DNA from: Diaminobutyricibacter sp. McL0608
GTDB taxonomy: Bacteria; Actinomycetota; Actinomycetes; Actinomycetales; Microbacteriaceae
DNA: 64,000 bases
Reading direction: 5' to 3'
NCBI RefSeq assembly: GCF_039613825.1
Contig: NZ_CP154826.1
Location: 930,001-994,000, forward strand
In this document: positions 9,912 to 17,826 of the stretch, piece by piece
Layout: each line of letters opens with the position of its first letter
How positions within the stretch are numbered: position 1 is the stretch's first letter
Notes under the pieces: generated by a model
The model's input: the letters and a program-made list of their open reading frames with translations, nothing else
What the model was told of the DNA's origin: nothing
Database searches by the model: none
Translations under genes and position numbers: made by a program

Positions 9912-10708
9912 TGCCCAGCTACGCGGTGCCCGCCCTGGACAAGGGGCTGGACATCCTGGAACTGCTGGCCGACCGCAATGATGGAGTCAGCCAGGCTCAG
10001 ATCGCGAGCGAGACGGGTCGTTCGGTCGGCGAGATCTTCCGGGTGCTCCAGACGCTGGAGCGGCGCGGCTACCTGGTACGCGATCCCGCATCGGGGCTCT
10101 ACACCGTGTCGCTGATGATGTTCGGGCTGGCGCATCGCCACCCGCCGTTGCGCGGACTCGTGCAGGCGGCGCTGGGGCCGATGCGAAGGCTGTCCACAGC
10201 ATCCGGACAGACCTGCAACCTCTCGGTGCTGGACGCCCGCCGAGTGCTCGTCATCGCCCAGGTGGAGAGCCCGGGGCCGTTCGGATTCGCGGTGCGGGTC
10301 GGCGCCGAGTTCCCGGTCGAGAGCACCGCGACAGGCGCTGTGCTGCTCGCCTCGGCCGATGTCGAACTGCAGCGCGCCTATCTGGTCGACCTCGCCGCGC
10401 GCGAGCCCGGGGTCGCCGACCGCTTCGCCGAAGAAGTGGCGCACGTTGCTGCTGCAGGTTACGCGCGGGAGTCCGGGAGGCAGCTCGTCGGCATCCTCGA
10501 CATCGTGTTCCCGATCACAGGGACGGACGGATTTCCGGCGGCCGCCCTGACCGTGCCGTGTGCGACGACGACGGATCCGGTGGTCGACCTGGATCAGATC
10601 GTCGAGCTCACCAGGGGCACTGCGGCTGAGATCTCCGAAATGCTTCGTCCAGATCCGGAAGCGGGCGGTTCATCGCGGGCCCCGGCCCCGATAGATTTGT
10701 CCTCATGA
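9911..10708 (+). CDS. IclR-family transcriptional regulator
   Basis: 265 residues. The N-terminal winged helix contains ALDKGLDILELLADRNDGVS and IASETGRSVGEIFRVLQTLERRGYL split over residues about 6-60, followed by the IclR effector domain with FAVRVGAEFPVESTATGAVLLA (about 140-160) and a C-terminal part containing AGYARESG and IVFPITG. Family members bind small-molecule effectors and mostly repress the adjacent operon. It lies between the SAHH-like gene and adenosine deaminase, overlapping both, so its likely target is this operon and its effector a nucleoside or a derivative; this is inferred from context only. Confidence 0.88.
   Translation: MPSYAVPALDKGLDILELLADRNDGVSQAQIASETGRSVGEIFRVLQTLERRGYLVRDPASGLYTVSLMMFGLAHRHPPLRGLVQAALGPMRRLSTASGQTCNLSVLDARRVLVIAQVESPGPFGFAVRVGAEFPVESTATGAVLLASADVELQRAYLVDLAAREPGVADRFAEEVAHVAAAGYARESGRQLVGILDIVFPITGTDGFPAAALTVPCATTTDPVVDLDQIVELTRGTAAEISEMLRPDPEAGGSSRAPAPIDLSS
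10692..10697 (+). promoter_or_regulatory. -10 box TAGATT, leaderless start of add
   Basis: TAGATT is followed by seven bases and then the ATG of the adenosine deaminase gene at 10705. With the usual 6-7 bp between -10 and transcription start, the mRNA would begin at or next to the ATG. The promoter lies inside the end of the IclR gene, so add may be transcribed both from the operon and on its own. Confidence 0.55.
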
Positions 10709-11823
10709 ACACTGTGCCTGAGGAATTCCTGCTCGCCGGCGGTACGAGCATCACCGCGCTTCCGAAGGTGTCGCTCCACGATCATCTCGATGGCGGCCTG
10801 CGGCCCGCCACCATCATCGAGCTCGGTGACGCGATCGGACTCGACCTTCCCGCCGACGATGCCGCGGCGCTCGGCCAGTGGTTCGCCGAGCAGAGCAACT
10901 CGGGCTCACTCGTCGAATACCTCAAGACCTTCGACCTCACCACCGCCGTCATGCAGACGCGTGAAGGCCTGGTGCGCGTGGCGCGCGAGTTCGTCCAGGA
11001 CCTCGGCGCCGACGGTGTCGTCTACGGCGAGATCCGGTGGGCGCCCGAGCAGCACCTGAGCCGTGGGCTCACCCTCGACCAGGCCGTCGAGGCCGTGCAG
11101 GAGGGCATCGAGGAGGGCATCGACGACGTCAACCAGACCGGCCGAGGCATCCGAGTCGGCCAGCTCGTGTCCGCGATGCGCCACACCAACCGCGCCCTCG
11201 AGATCGCCGAGCTCGCCGTCCGCCACCGCGACCGCGGAGCCGTCGGTTTCGACATCGCGGGCCCCGAGGCCGGATTCCCGGCGTCGAACCACCGCCGTGC
11301 GTTCGACTACCTCGCCGAGAACTATTTCCCTACGACCGTGCATGCGGGCGAGGCCGACGGTCTTGACAGCATCCGCAGCGCGATCCTCGACGGGCGTGCG
11401 CTCCGCCTGGGTCACGGCGTGCGCCTCGCCGAAGACATCGTGATCGAACGGCAGGACGACGAGAACACCTACGTCACCCTCGGATCGCTCGCCCAGTGGG
11501 TAAAAGACCGCGAGATCGCGCTCGAGACGAGCCCATCGTCGAATCTCCAGACCGGTGCGATCGCGGCCTGGGGCGACGACATCCTCGACCATCCCTTCGA
11601 CCTGCTCTACCAGCTCGGCTTCCGGGTGACCGTCAATACCGACAACCGCCTGATGAGTGCGACGACGCTGAGCCGGGAGCTCGCACTGCTCGCCGATGCG
11701 TTCGACTACGACCTGACCGACCTCGAGGTGTTCCAGCTGAACGCGGCCGCATCGGCGTTCCTCCCGCTCGAAGACCGCGAGGAGCTGGCCGACATCATCA
11801 CAGCAGGTTTCGAGGGTTCGTAG
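10705..11823 (+). CDS. add: Adenosine deaminase
   Basis: 372 residues; converts (deoxy)adenosine to (deoxy)inosine in the cytoplasm. The zinc ligands and catalytic residues are recognisable: SLHDHLDGG (His25, His27), TTVHAGEADG (zinc His and catalytic Glu near 211-215), LGHGVRLAED (catalytic His near 237), ETSPSSNLQTGA, and VNTDNR (zinc Asp near 313). The length fits the bacterial family. Inosine made here is the substrate of the purine nucleoside phosphorylase at 14304. The ATG overlaps the IclR stop codon as ATGA. Confidence 0.94.
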   Translation: MNTVPEEFLLAGGTSITALPKVSLHDHLDGGLRPATIIELGDAIGLDLPADDAAALGQWFAEQSNSGSLVEYLKTFDLTTAVMQTREGLVRVAREFVQDLGADGVVYGEIRWAPEQHLSRGLTLDQAVEAVQEGIEEGIDDVNQTGRGIRVGQLVSAMRHTNRALEIAELAVRHRDRGAVGFDIAGPEAGFPASNHRRAFDYLAENYFPTTVHAGEADGLDSIRSAILDGRALRLGHGVRLAEDIVIERQDDENTYVTLGSLAQWVKDREIALETSPSSNLQTGAIAAWGDDILDHPFDLLYQLGFRVTVNTDNRLMSATTLSRELALLADAFDYDLTDLEVFQLNAAASAFLPLEDREELADIITAGFEGS

Positions 11824-11835
11824 CCGGCCGGACGA

Positions 11836-11841
11836 TACGCT
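11836..11841 (+). promoter_or_regulatory. -10 box TACGCT before the PTS genes
   Basis: TACGCT is followed by TGGAGC and then ATG 11848, six bases in all. This spacing predicts a leaderless or nearly leaderless transcript for the PTS pair and separates it from the upstream add gene. Confidence 0.5.
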
Positions 11842-11847
11842 TGGAGC

Positions 11848-12309
11848 ATGCCGCTACCTCCCCTTCCTGATTCCGCGATCACCGTCGGAGCACACGCCTC
11901 CGACTGGCGGGAGGCGGTTGAGCTGGCCGGCGAGGCACTCGTGCGCTCGGGGGCGACGAAGCCCGGCTATGCGGCGCGCATGATCCAGGTCATCGACGAA
12001 TTCGGTGCCTACATCGTGATCGCCCCCGGGCTGGCACTGGCACACGCGCGCCCGGGTCCGGATGTTCTGGCAGACGGCCTCTCGGTGGTCACGCTCGACG
12101 TGCCGGTCGTCTTCGGGCACCCGCACAACGATCCTGTCGGCGTGGTGATCGGGCTCGCCGTCGCAACACCGGATGCGCACGTCACGAGCGTCGCCGAACT
12201 GGCGAACATCTTCAACAACCCGGGCGCGATCCCGGCTCTCGCCGCCGCGGCCGATGTCGCCGAGGTGCAGAGCATCATGGCAGCGAGCGGCGAGGGGGCG
12301 TCGCGGTGA
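11848..12309 (+). CDS. PTS EIIA component, ascorbate/fructose-mannitol type
   Basis: 153 residues of the PTS_EIIA_2 type. The phosphorylatable histidine is His66 in GLALAHARP, preceded by IDEFGAYIVIAPG, a typical arrangement in UlaC-like and fructose/mannitol IIA domains. It would pass phosphate from HPr to the IIB protein encoded next, whose start lies inside this stop codon (GTGA overlap). No EIIC permease, HPr or EI gene is in the window, so the sugar is unknown. Similarity to ascorbate-type IIA suggests an L-ascorbate or related polyol system, or a regulatory phosphorylation relay. Confidence 0.85.
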   Translation: MPLPPLPDSAITVGAHASDWREAVELAGEALVRSGATKPGYAARMIQVIDEFGAYIVIAPGLALAHARPGPDVLADGLSVVTLDVPVVFGHPHNDPVGVVIGLAVATPDAHVTSVAELANIFNNPGAIPALAAAADVAEVQSIMAASGEGASR

Positions 12310-12578
12310 AGATCGTCGCGATCTGCGGCGCAGGTATCGGAACGTCCGCGATCCTCAAAGTGAACGCGGAACGTGTGCTCGACCGCCTCGAGATCGATGC
12401 GGACGTGACGGCATCCGACGTGGCGAATGTGCGCATCGCCGCGGCCGACGCCCAGGTGATCCTGACCTCACCGGAACTCGTCGATGCGATCGGCGACACG
12501 AATGCCGACATCGTCGTCATCGACAACTTCTTCGACCTCGACGAGCTCGAGGCGAAGCTCGAGGCGGCGCTCGGCTGA
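12306..12578 (+). CDS. PTS EIIB component, ascorbate/lactose type
   Basis: 90 residues with the IIB phosphocysteine loop ICGAGIGTS at residues 6-14, Cys7 being the phosphate carrier. The rest forms the expected alternating beta/alpha pattern with DVANVRIAAADAQVILTSPEL. It begins with GTG overlapping the EIIA stop and is therefore translated with it. The normal partner EIIC membrane protein is absent here: the next gene, 31 bp downstream, is convergent. Confidence 0.85.
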   Translation: MKIVAICGAGIGTSAILKVNAERVLDRLEIDADVTASDVANVRIAAADAQVILTSPELVDAIGDTNADIVVIDNFFDLDELEAKLEAALG

Positions 12579-12609
12579 CGCTCGCCACCGCAACGGCGGC
12601 CGGTACGAC

Positions 12610-14307
12610 TCAGGCGAGGAGCCCGCGCATCCCGTCGGCGAGTTCGCGGACCCGCGTTTCGGCAGCCGCACGGCGTTCTCCTGCAGACCCCTGGTCGCTC
12701 GAGGCGTCGATGTAAACCTTGAGCTTCGGTTCCGTGCCGCTCGGGCGTACCATCACACGCGACCCGTCGGCCAGCCAGATCCGCAGCACATCGCTCGGCG
12801 GGAGGGCGTCGAACCCGTCCTTCAGGTCGTCGATCCGGCTGACCGTCACCCCTCCGACCGCCGCCGGGGGAGTCGAGCGAAGGCTCGCCATGATGCGGTC
12901 GATGTCGGCGAGGTCGGTCACCCGGAGCGAGATCTGATCGGATGCGAAATGTCCGAACCGCTCGCTGAACCGGTCGAGCTGGTCGGCGACCGTCAGACCG
13001 TCCGCCGCAAGCGACGACGCCAGGTCGAGGAAAGCGACCACGGCCGAGATGCCGTCTTTGTCGCGCACCACGTCGGGGTCCACGAGGTAGCCGAGGGCCT
13101 CCTCGAAGCCGTAGATGAGTCCGGTCGCGCGCGACACCCATTTGAAGCCGGTGAGCGTGTCCTGAAAGTCGAGTCCGTAGGCCGCGGCGACGGTCTTGAG
13201 GGCAGGCGACGAAACGATGGAGCACGCCAGCGTTCCGTTCGGTCCGCCATCGGCCGACGCATCCGCCTCGGCCAGTTCAGCGGCCCGCCAGCCGAGCAGA
13301 GCGCCCACCTCGTTGCCGCTGAGGCGCCGGTATCCATCTGCTGACGCGGGGTCCGGGATGGCGACGGCCAGGCGGTCGGCATCCGGATCGTTGGCGACGA
13401 TCAGCTCGACGCCTGCCTTCCGGGCCGTAGCGAATGAGAGATCGAGCGCCCCGGGTTCTTCCGGGTTGGGGAATGCGACGGTCGGAAACCGAGGATCCGG
13501 TTCGATCTGCTCCGCGACGACGACGGGGGAGCTGAATCCTGCCCGTTCGAGCACCCGGGCAGCGGTCTCCCACCCGACGCCGTGCATCGCCGTGTAGACG
13601 TACGACACTGCCGGGCTCGGAGTCCGGGCGATCGCTGCGGTGGCCTCGACGTACGCGTCCACGACGGATTCGGGGGCGATCTCGTAGGCATCCGATCGCG
13701 GCAGCCCGGTGATCGGCGCCGCCGCGACCCGGAGGATCTGAGCGGCGATGTCGGCGTCGGCCGGCGGAACGATCTGGGAGCCCGCGTCGTCCCCGCCCAA
13801 GTACACCTTGTAGCCGTTGTCGTTCGGCGGATTGTGGCTGGCGGTGACCATGACGCCGGCGCTCACCCCCAGGTGACGCACCGCGAACGCGAGGACCGGC
13901 GTCGGAAGGAGGCGCGGCAGGAGAACAGCGCGCACGCCCGCGCCCGCCATCAGTTCTGCGGTGTCCTGTGCGAAGATCGCCGAGTTCTTGCGCCCGTCGT
14001 ACCCGATGACGACCGAAGGAGTCGCGCCTTCGGCGTGAGTCAGCAGGTACGCGGCGAGACCCGCTGCAGCCTGCGCGACGAGCACGCGGTTCATCCGGTT
14101 GGGTCCGGCCGCGATCTCCCCTCGGAGTCCTGCGGTGCCGAAGGCCAGTCGGGCGTCGAAGCGGGCGTGCAGGTCGTCGAGGGCGACCGTCGAGCCGCTT
14201 TCGGCGGCGATCACGAGCGAATCGAGTTCGGCACGGGTCTCAGGATCGGGGTCCTGGGCGAGCCACGCGCGCGCCGCCTCCAGCACGTCCGTCTGCGCCC
14301 CGTTCAC
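12610..14307 (-). CDS. Phospho-sugar mutase (phosphomannomutase/phosphopentomutase-like, PmmB type)
   Basis: 565 residues of the alpha-D-phosphohexomutase family. The catalytic phosphoserine is Ser157 in MVTASHNPPNDNG; the metal loop is NDPDADRL (about residue 305); the sugar-binding loop reads SGNEVG and GFEEAL; and the phosphate-binding RPSGTEPKLKVY lies near 521. The enzyme moves phosphate between C1 and C6 (or C5) of sugars. Its start overlaps the purine nucleoside phosphorylase stop (ATGA), so a role in converting (deoxy)ribose-1-phosphate to the 5-phosphate is the best guess, as proposed for the equivalent pmmB-deoD neighbours in mycobacteria. Phosphoglucomutase activity cannot be excluded. 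Confidence 0.85.
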   Translation of the reverse strand: MNGAQTDVLEAARAWLAQDPDPETRAELDSLVIAAESGSTVALDDLHARFDARLAFGTAGLRGEIAAGPNRMNRVLVAQAAAGLAAYLLTHAEGATPSVVIGYDGRKNSAIFAQDTAELMAGAGVRAVLLPRLLPTPVLAFAVRHLGVSAGVMVTASHNPPNDNGYKVYLGGDDAGSQIVPPADADIAAQILRVAAAPITGLPRSDAYEIAPESVVDAYVEATAAIARTPSPAVSYVYTAMHGVGWETAARVLERAGFSSPVVVAEQIEPDPRFPTVAFPNPEEPGALDLSFATARKAGVELIVANDPDADRLAVAIPDPASADGYRRLSGNEVGALLGWRAAELAEADASADGGPNGTLACSIVSSPALKTVAAAYGLDFQDTLTGFKWVSRATGLIYGFEEALGYLVDPDVVRDKDGISAVVAFLDLASSLAADGLTVADQLDRFSERFGHFASDQISLRVTDLADIDRIMASLRSTPPAAVGGVTVSRIDDLKDGFDALPPSDVLRIWLADGSRVMVRPSGTEPKLKVYIDASSDQGSAGERRAAAETRVRELADGMRGLLA

Positions 14308-15137
14308 AGCGCCCCCACGATCTTCGCAAGGAGGGCACTGATCACTGGCTCGGCCTCACGGCCGGCGTCGATGACCTCCTGGTGGCTGAGCGGAGTCTTC
14401 TGGATGCCCGCCGCCAGGTTGGTGACCAGCGACATCCCGAGGATCTCCATTCCTGCCTGCCGTGCCGCGATCGCTTCGAGTGCGGTCGACATCCCCACGA
14501 TGTGGCCGCCGATCGCCTTCGCCATCTGCACCTCAGCCGGGGTCTCGTAGTGCGGTCCACGGAACTGGCAGTAGACGCCGTCGTCGAGAGTCGGATCGAT
14601 CGACCGTGCGAGCGCCCTGAGCCGGGCCGAATAGAGGTCGGTGAGGTCGATGAACGTCGCGCCCTCGAGCGGTGAGTCCGCGGTGAGGTTGATGTGGTCG
14701 CTGATGAGCACCGGTGTGCCCGGCTTCCAGTGCTCTTTGATGCCGCCGGCGCCGTTCGTCAGCACCATCGTCGTCGCACCCGTCGCGGCCGCCGTGCGCA
14801 CACTGTGAACGACGCGGCGGACGCCGTGGCCTTCGTAATAGTGCGTGCGGGCCCCGATCACCAGCGCGCGCTTGCCGTTCGGGAGGAGGACGGAACGCAG
14901 CGTCCCGACATGGCCTTCGAGAGCCGGGGCACCGAAACCGATGATCTCGGTCGCCGGGATGGTCGCTGTGGTCTCGCCGATGAGATCTGCAGCCCTGCCC
15001 CATCCGCTCCCGAGCGTGAGAGCGATGTCGTGGCGCTCGACGCCGGTCTTCTCAGCGATGGCCGCAGCGGCGAGACGTGCGACCTCGAACGGGTCTGCAG
15101 CGGGGTCGTCGAGCGGGTTCATGGTGGTGTCAGACAT
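14304..15137 (-). CDS. punA: Purine nucleoside phosphorylase
   Basis: 277 residues of the trimeric PNP class, which cleaves (deoxy)inosine and (deoxy)guanosine with phosphate. Visible motifs are TLGSGWG (phosphate loop, about residue 42), GARTHYYEGHGVRR (about 95), TNGAGGIKE (about 122), GPHYETPAEVQMA (about 193), GMSTALEAIAARQ (about 213) and TNLAAGI (about 240). The product ribose-1-phosphate can be used by the mutase translated from the same mRNA. The ATG lies six bases after a -10 box TAGAGT (minus strand), so this mRNA is predicted to be leaderless. Confidence 0.94.
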   Translation of the reverse strand: MSDTTMNPLDDPAADPFEVARLAAAAIAEKTGVERHDIALTLGSGWGRAADLIGETTATIPATEIIGFGAPALEGHVGTLRSVLLPNGKRALVIGARTHYYEGHGVRRVVHSVRTAAATGATTMVLTNGAGGIKEHWKPGTPVLISDHINLTADSPLEGATFIDLTDLYSARLRALARSIDPTLDDGVYCQFRGPHYETPAEVQMAKAIGGHIVGMSTALEAIAARQAGMEILGMSLVTNLAAGIQKTPLSHQEVIDAGREAEPVISALLAKIVGAL

Positions 15138-15143
15138 GGATCC

Positions 15144-15149
15144 ACTCTA
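15144..15149 (-). promoter_or_regulatory. -10 box TAGAGT, leaderless start of punA
   Basis: On the minus strand TAGAGT is followed by GGATCC and the ATG at 15137. The same hexamer serves accD at 27044-27049. The divergent lpdA-like gene starts about 90 bp away on the other strand. Confidence 0.6.
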
Positions 15150-15236
15150 TTGCGATACCCGATTCGGCCGCCCGGGCCGATCGCGCTCATCGGCGCGGTT
15201 TGGCGGGGCATACCCGGACGCGAGAGAATGGATGCC

Positions 15237-16673
15237 ATGGCCTACGAGTTCGAGCGCAAGCAGAGAATCGCCGTACTCGGAGGCGGTCCCGGCGGGTATG
15301 AAGCAGCGCTCGCTGGAGCCCAGCTCGGCGCGGACGTCACCCTGGTCGAACGGGTGGGCGTCGGCGGGTCCGCGGTCATCACCGACGTCGTTCCGTCGAA
15401 GACGCTCATCGCGACGGCCGAGGCGACCAACGCCATCGGGGAGGCAGCCGATCTCGGGGTGCAGTTCTTCACCCGCGGGGAGTCCGGCAAACCCGTCCGT
15501 CCCGAGATCGCCGTCAACCTCGCCGCCGTCAACAAACGCCTCCTCGGACTTGCGCGGCAGCAGTCCGAAGACATGAAGTCCGAGCTCATCCGCGCGGGCG
15601 TCCGGCTGATCACCGGCGAAGGCAGACTCGACGGTGCGGGCGCTGTGATCGTGTCGACGGCCAAGGGCGACACGGGCACCGACTTCGACCGGATCGAAGC
15701 CGACACGATCGTCGTGTCGGTCGGCGCGAGCCCGCGCATCCTCCCGTCGGCACAACCGGACGGCGAGCACATCCTCACCTGGACGCAGCTGTACGACCTT
15801 CCGCATGTCCCCGAACACCTGATCGTCGTCGGGTCCGGTGTGACCGGTGCGGAGTTCGCCTCCGCCTACACGGCCCTCGGCTCCAAGGTGACACTCATCT
15901 CCAGTCGTGACCAGGTGCTGCCAGGCGAAGACGCCGACGCCGCACGGGTGATCGAGAACGTCTTCAAGCGGAACGGCATGACCGTGCTGTCGAAGTCGCG
16001 CGCCGAGTCGGTGGTCGCGAACGAGGGCGGTGTCCTCGCGACGCTCTCCGACGGGAGGACCGTGCAAGGCAGCCATTGCCTGATGGCCGTCGGGTCGATC
16101 CCGAACACGTCGGGGATCGGACTCGAGGAGGCGGGCGTGCAGTTGACCGCATCCGGCCATATCCGTGTCAATCGCGTCGCGCGCACGTCCATCCCGAACA
16201 TCTACGCGGCAGGTGACTGCGCGGACCTCATGCCACTCGCATCCGTCGCCTCCATGCAGGGACGCACGGCTGTGTTCCACGCCATGGGAGACGCGGTGAA
16301 CCCGTTCGAGTTGCGCAACGTCACTTCCAACATCTTCACCCAGCCCGAGATCGCGACGGTCGGCTGGAACCAGAAACAGATCGAAGAAGGCATCGCGCAG
16401 GGCGACATCTACAAACTGCCGCTCAAATCGAACCCGCGTGCGAAGATGCTCGGCATCAAGGACGGGTTCGTCAAGCTGTTCGCCCGCACCGGGTCCGGCA
16501 CTGTCATCGGTGGCGTGATCGTGGCGCCGCGTGCCAGCGAGCTGATCTTCCCGCTCGCGCTCGCCGTCGAGCACCGGCTGACGGTCGACCAGGTCGCCCG
16601 TGCGTTCACGGTGTATCCGTCGCTGTCGGGCTCGATCTCCGAGGCCGCGCGCGCGATGCACATCGTCCTGTAG
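15237..16673 (+). CDS. NAD(P)H-quinone dehydrogenase, LpdA-like flavoprotein
   Basis: 478 residues of the pyridine nucleotide-disulfide reductase family. It has the FAD-binding VLGGGPGGYEAALAG (about residues 13-27), the NAD-binding VGSGVTGAEFASAY (about 200), AAGDCADLMPLASVASMQG (FAD, about 326) and the C-terminal dimerisation domain with the AFTVYPSLSGSISEAAR stretch. The redox-active Cys pair of true lipoamide dehydrogenases is missing: that region reads GVGGSAVITDVVPSKTL. This matches M. tuberculosis LpdA (Rv3303c), which reduces quinones rather than lipoamide. Start ATG 15237 is chosen because GAGAAT, a weak -10, lies seven bases upstream; ATG 15228 is the alternative. Confidence 0.9.
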   Translation: MAYEFERKQRIAVLGGGPGGYEAALAGAQLGADVTLVERVGVGGSAVITDVVPSKTLIATAEATNAIGEAADLGVQFFTRGESGKPVRPEIAVNLAAVNKRLLGLARQQSEDMKSELIRAGVRLITGEGRLDGAGAVIVSTAKGDTGTDFDRIEADTIVVSVGASPRILPSAQPDGEHILTWTQLYDLPHVPEHLIVVGSGVTGAEFASAYTALGSKVTLISSRDQVLPGEDADAARVIENVFKRNGMTVLSKSRAESVVANEGGVLATLSDGRTVQGSHCLMAVGSIPNTSGIGLEEAGVQLTASGHIRVNRVARTSIPNIYAAGDCADLMPLASVASMQGRTAVFHAMGDAVNPFELRNVTSNIFTQPEIATVGWNQKQIEEGIAQGDIYKLPLKSNPRAKMLGIKDGFVKLFARTGSGTVIGGVIVAPRASELIFPLALAVEHRLTVDQVARAFTVYPSLSGSISEAARAMHIVL

Positions 16674-16726
16674 CTGGCGCCGCGGCGGTGCCGCCGCCTC
16701 TTCCTCTGCCGTCCGCATCTCGTCGT

Positions 16727-16832
16727 GTTCACAAAACAGGAGATCGTGTGACAGGAGAGACGGATGGGGCCGAATTGAGGGCATCCGGGCCCCACGAGCA
16801 ACTTCAGTAACACGATCTCCTGTTTTACGAAC
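16727..16832. repeat. 106-bp palindromic repeat, copy A
   Basis: The outer arms are 24 bp (16727-16750 and 16809-16832), pairing at 21 of 24 positions around the core AAAACAGGAGATCGTGT. An inner dyad TGGGGCC...GGGCCCC lies near 16775-16793. Copy B at 17827-17932 has exactly the same length and is about 88 percent identical (13 differences by eye), most of them in one stretch of the loop. The element lies between the lpdA-like stop codon and the AbiEi/DUF559 gene. There is no T-tract after either arm. Confidence 0.9.
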
Positions 16833-16941
16833 AGGTAGTCATCACGCTCCCGCCACGCCGGCGTCCTGCCGGACAGCGGATTATCCACAGATCGTGTGAG
16901 CGTGTGCCTTCAGCCGCCTCAGACTGGGCACACTGGATCTG

Positions 16942-17823
16942 GTGCGATCGCTTTTCGAAACCGTTCATCAGCTCGGCGAGGTCGCCACGCGCTCGGAGCT
17001 TCTCCGAGCTGGTCATCGACCGCGCGAACTGACGGAGGCCGTTCGGATGGGCACTCTCATCCGCGTGCGGCGCGGGCACTACGTAACGACGAATGCCGAC
17101 CCGGCACAACGCGCCGCTGTCGCGATCGGAGGCAGACTCGCCTGCGCGAGCGCAGCGTCGACCTATGGACTGTGGTCCGAGATGCATGCCGGACTTCATG
17201 TCGCGGTGCCGCCCTCGGCGTCCCGACTCCAGATGGACGTCGTGGATCACATCGCGGTGCCGTCGTCCGCGTTCCGGTTCGGGGCGGACGCATTCGGCGA
17301 TGTCCGTATCCATTGGCAGGGCAACCTGGCGCCTTCCGAATGCTGGCGTGTGAGTCTCGCCGACTGCCTCAGGGGGGTCGTGCGGTGCAGCCCGGCGGAG
17401 TCGGCCATCGCGACGCTCGACACGGCCATCGGTCTGAGACTCGTGGACCCGGCAATGATCGGTCGCATGTTCGCGGCTGAGCCGACGAGGTCACGACTCA
17501 TCGCGTCGCGAGCATTCCCTGGGTCCGAGTCGGGGGTCGAATCGCTAGCCAGGCAACGGCTGCAACGCCGCGGACTCGTCGTGAGGCAGCAGGTTGCCGT
17601 GCGAGGAGTCGGTCGGGTGGACATGCTCGTAGACGATCGGGTGTTCGTCGAGATCGATGGCTTCGAGTTCCACTCGTCCCAGCACCATTTCGCCCGGGAC
17701 CGCAGACGCGATGCGGCGTTCGTGCTCGGCGGCTACCGTCGGCTGCGTTTCACCGCCGTCGACGTCCTCCGCGACTGGGCGCTTGTCGAGCAGACAATCA
17801 TTGATGTGCTCAGGCACACCTAG
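16942..17823 (+). CDS. AbiEi-like / DUF559 endonuclease-fold protein bracketed by 106-bp repeats
   Basis: 293 residues. The N-terminus VATRSELLRAGHRPRELTEA and RRGHYV is an AbiEi-type winged helix (about 14-48). The C-terminus has a DUF559-like nuclease core: Glu200, Asp227 (GRVDMLVDD), Glu237-Ile-Asp239-Gly (VFVEIDGFEFH), His244 and the ARDRRRDAAFVLGGYRRLRF segment, all as expected for a PD-(D/E)XK fold. The start is GTG 16942. The gene lies exactly between the two 106-bp palindromic repeats; its stop codon TAG ends three bases before copy B. It is a distant paralogue of the gene at 7685. Function unknown; a defence, repair or repeat-processing nuclease are all possible. Confidence 0.75.
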   Translation: MRSLFETVHQLGEVATRSELLRAGHRPRELTEAVRMGTLIRVRRGHYVTTNADPAQRAAVAIGGRLACASAASTYGLWSEMHAGLHVAVPPSASRLQMDVVDHIAVPSSAFRFGADAFGDVRIHWQGNLAPSECWRVSLADCLRGVVRCSPAESAIATLDTAIGLRLVDPAMIGRMFAAEPTRSRLIASRAFPGSESGVESLARQRLQRRGLVVRQQVAVRGVGRVDMLVDDRVFVEIDGFEFHSSQHHFARDRRRDAAFVLGGYRRLRFTAVDVLRDWALVEQTIIDVLRHT

Positions 17824-17826
17824 CGC

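Noticed and set aside
14694-15236. Long upstream extension of the lpdA-like frame
   Set aside because: The extension lies opposite the real punA gene and has no family similarity; ATG 15237 gives the normal flavoprotein N-terminus.
15237-16673. Dihydrolipoamide dehydrogenase
   Set aside because: The redox-active Cys-x4-Cys is absent (GVGGSAVITDVVPSK), so the protein is annotated as an LpdA-like quinone reductase.
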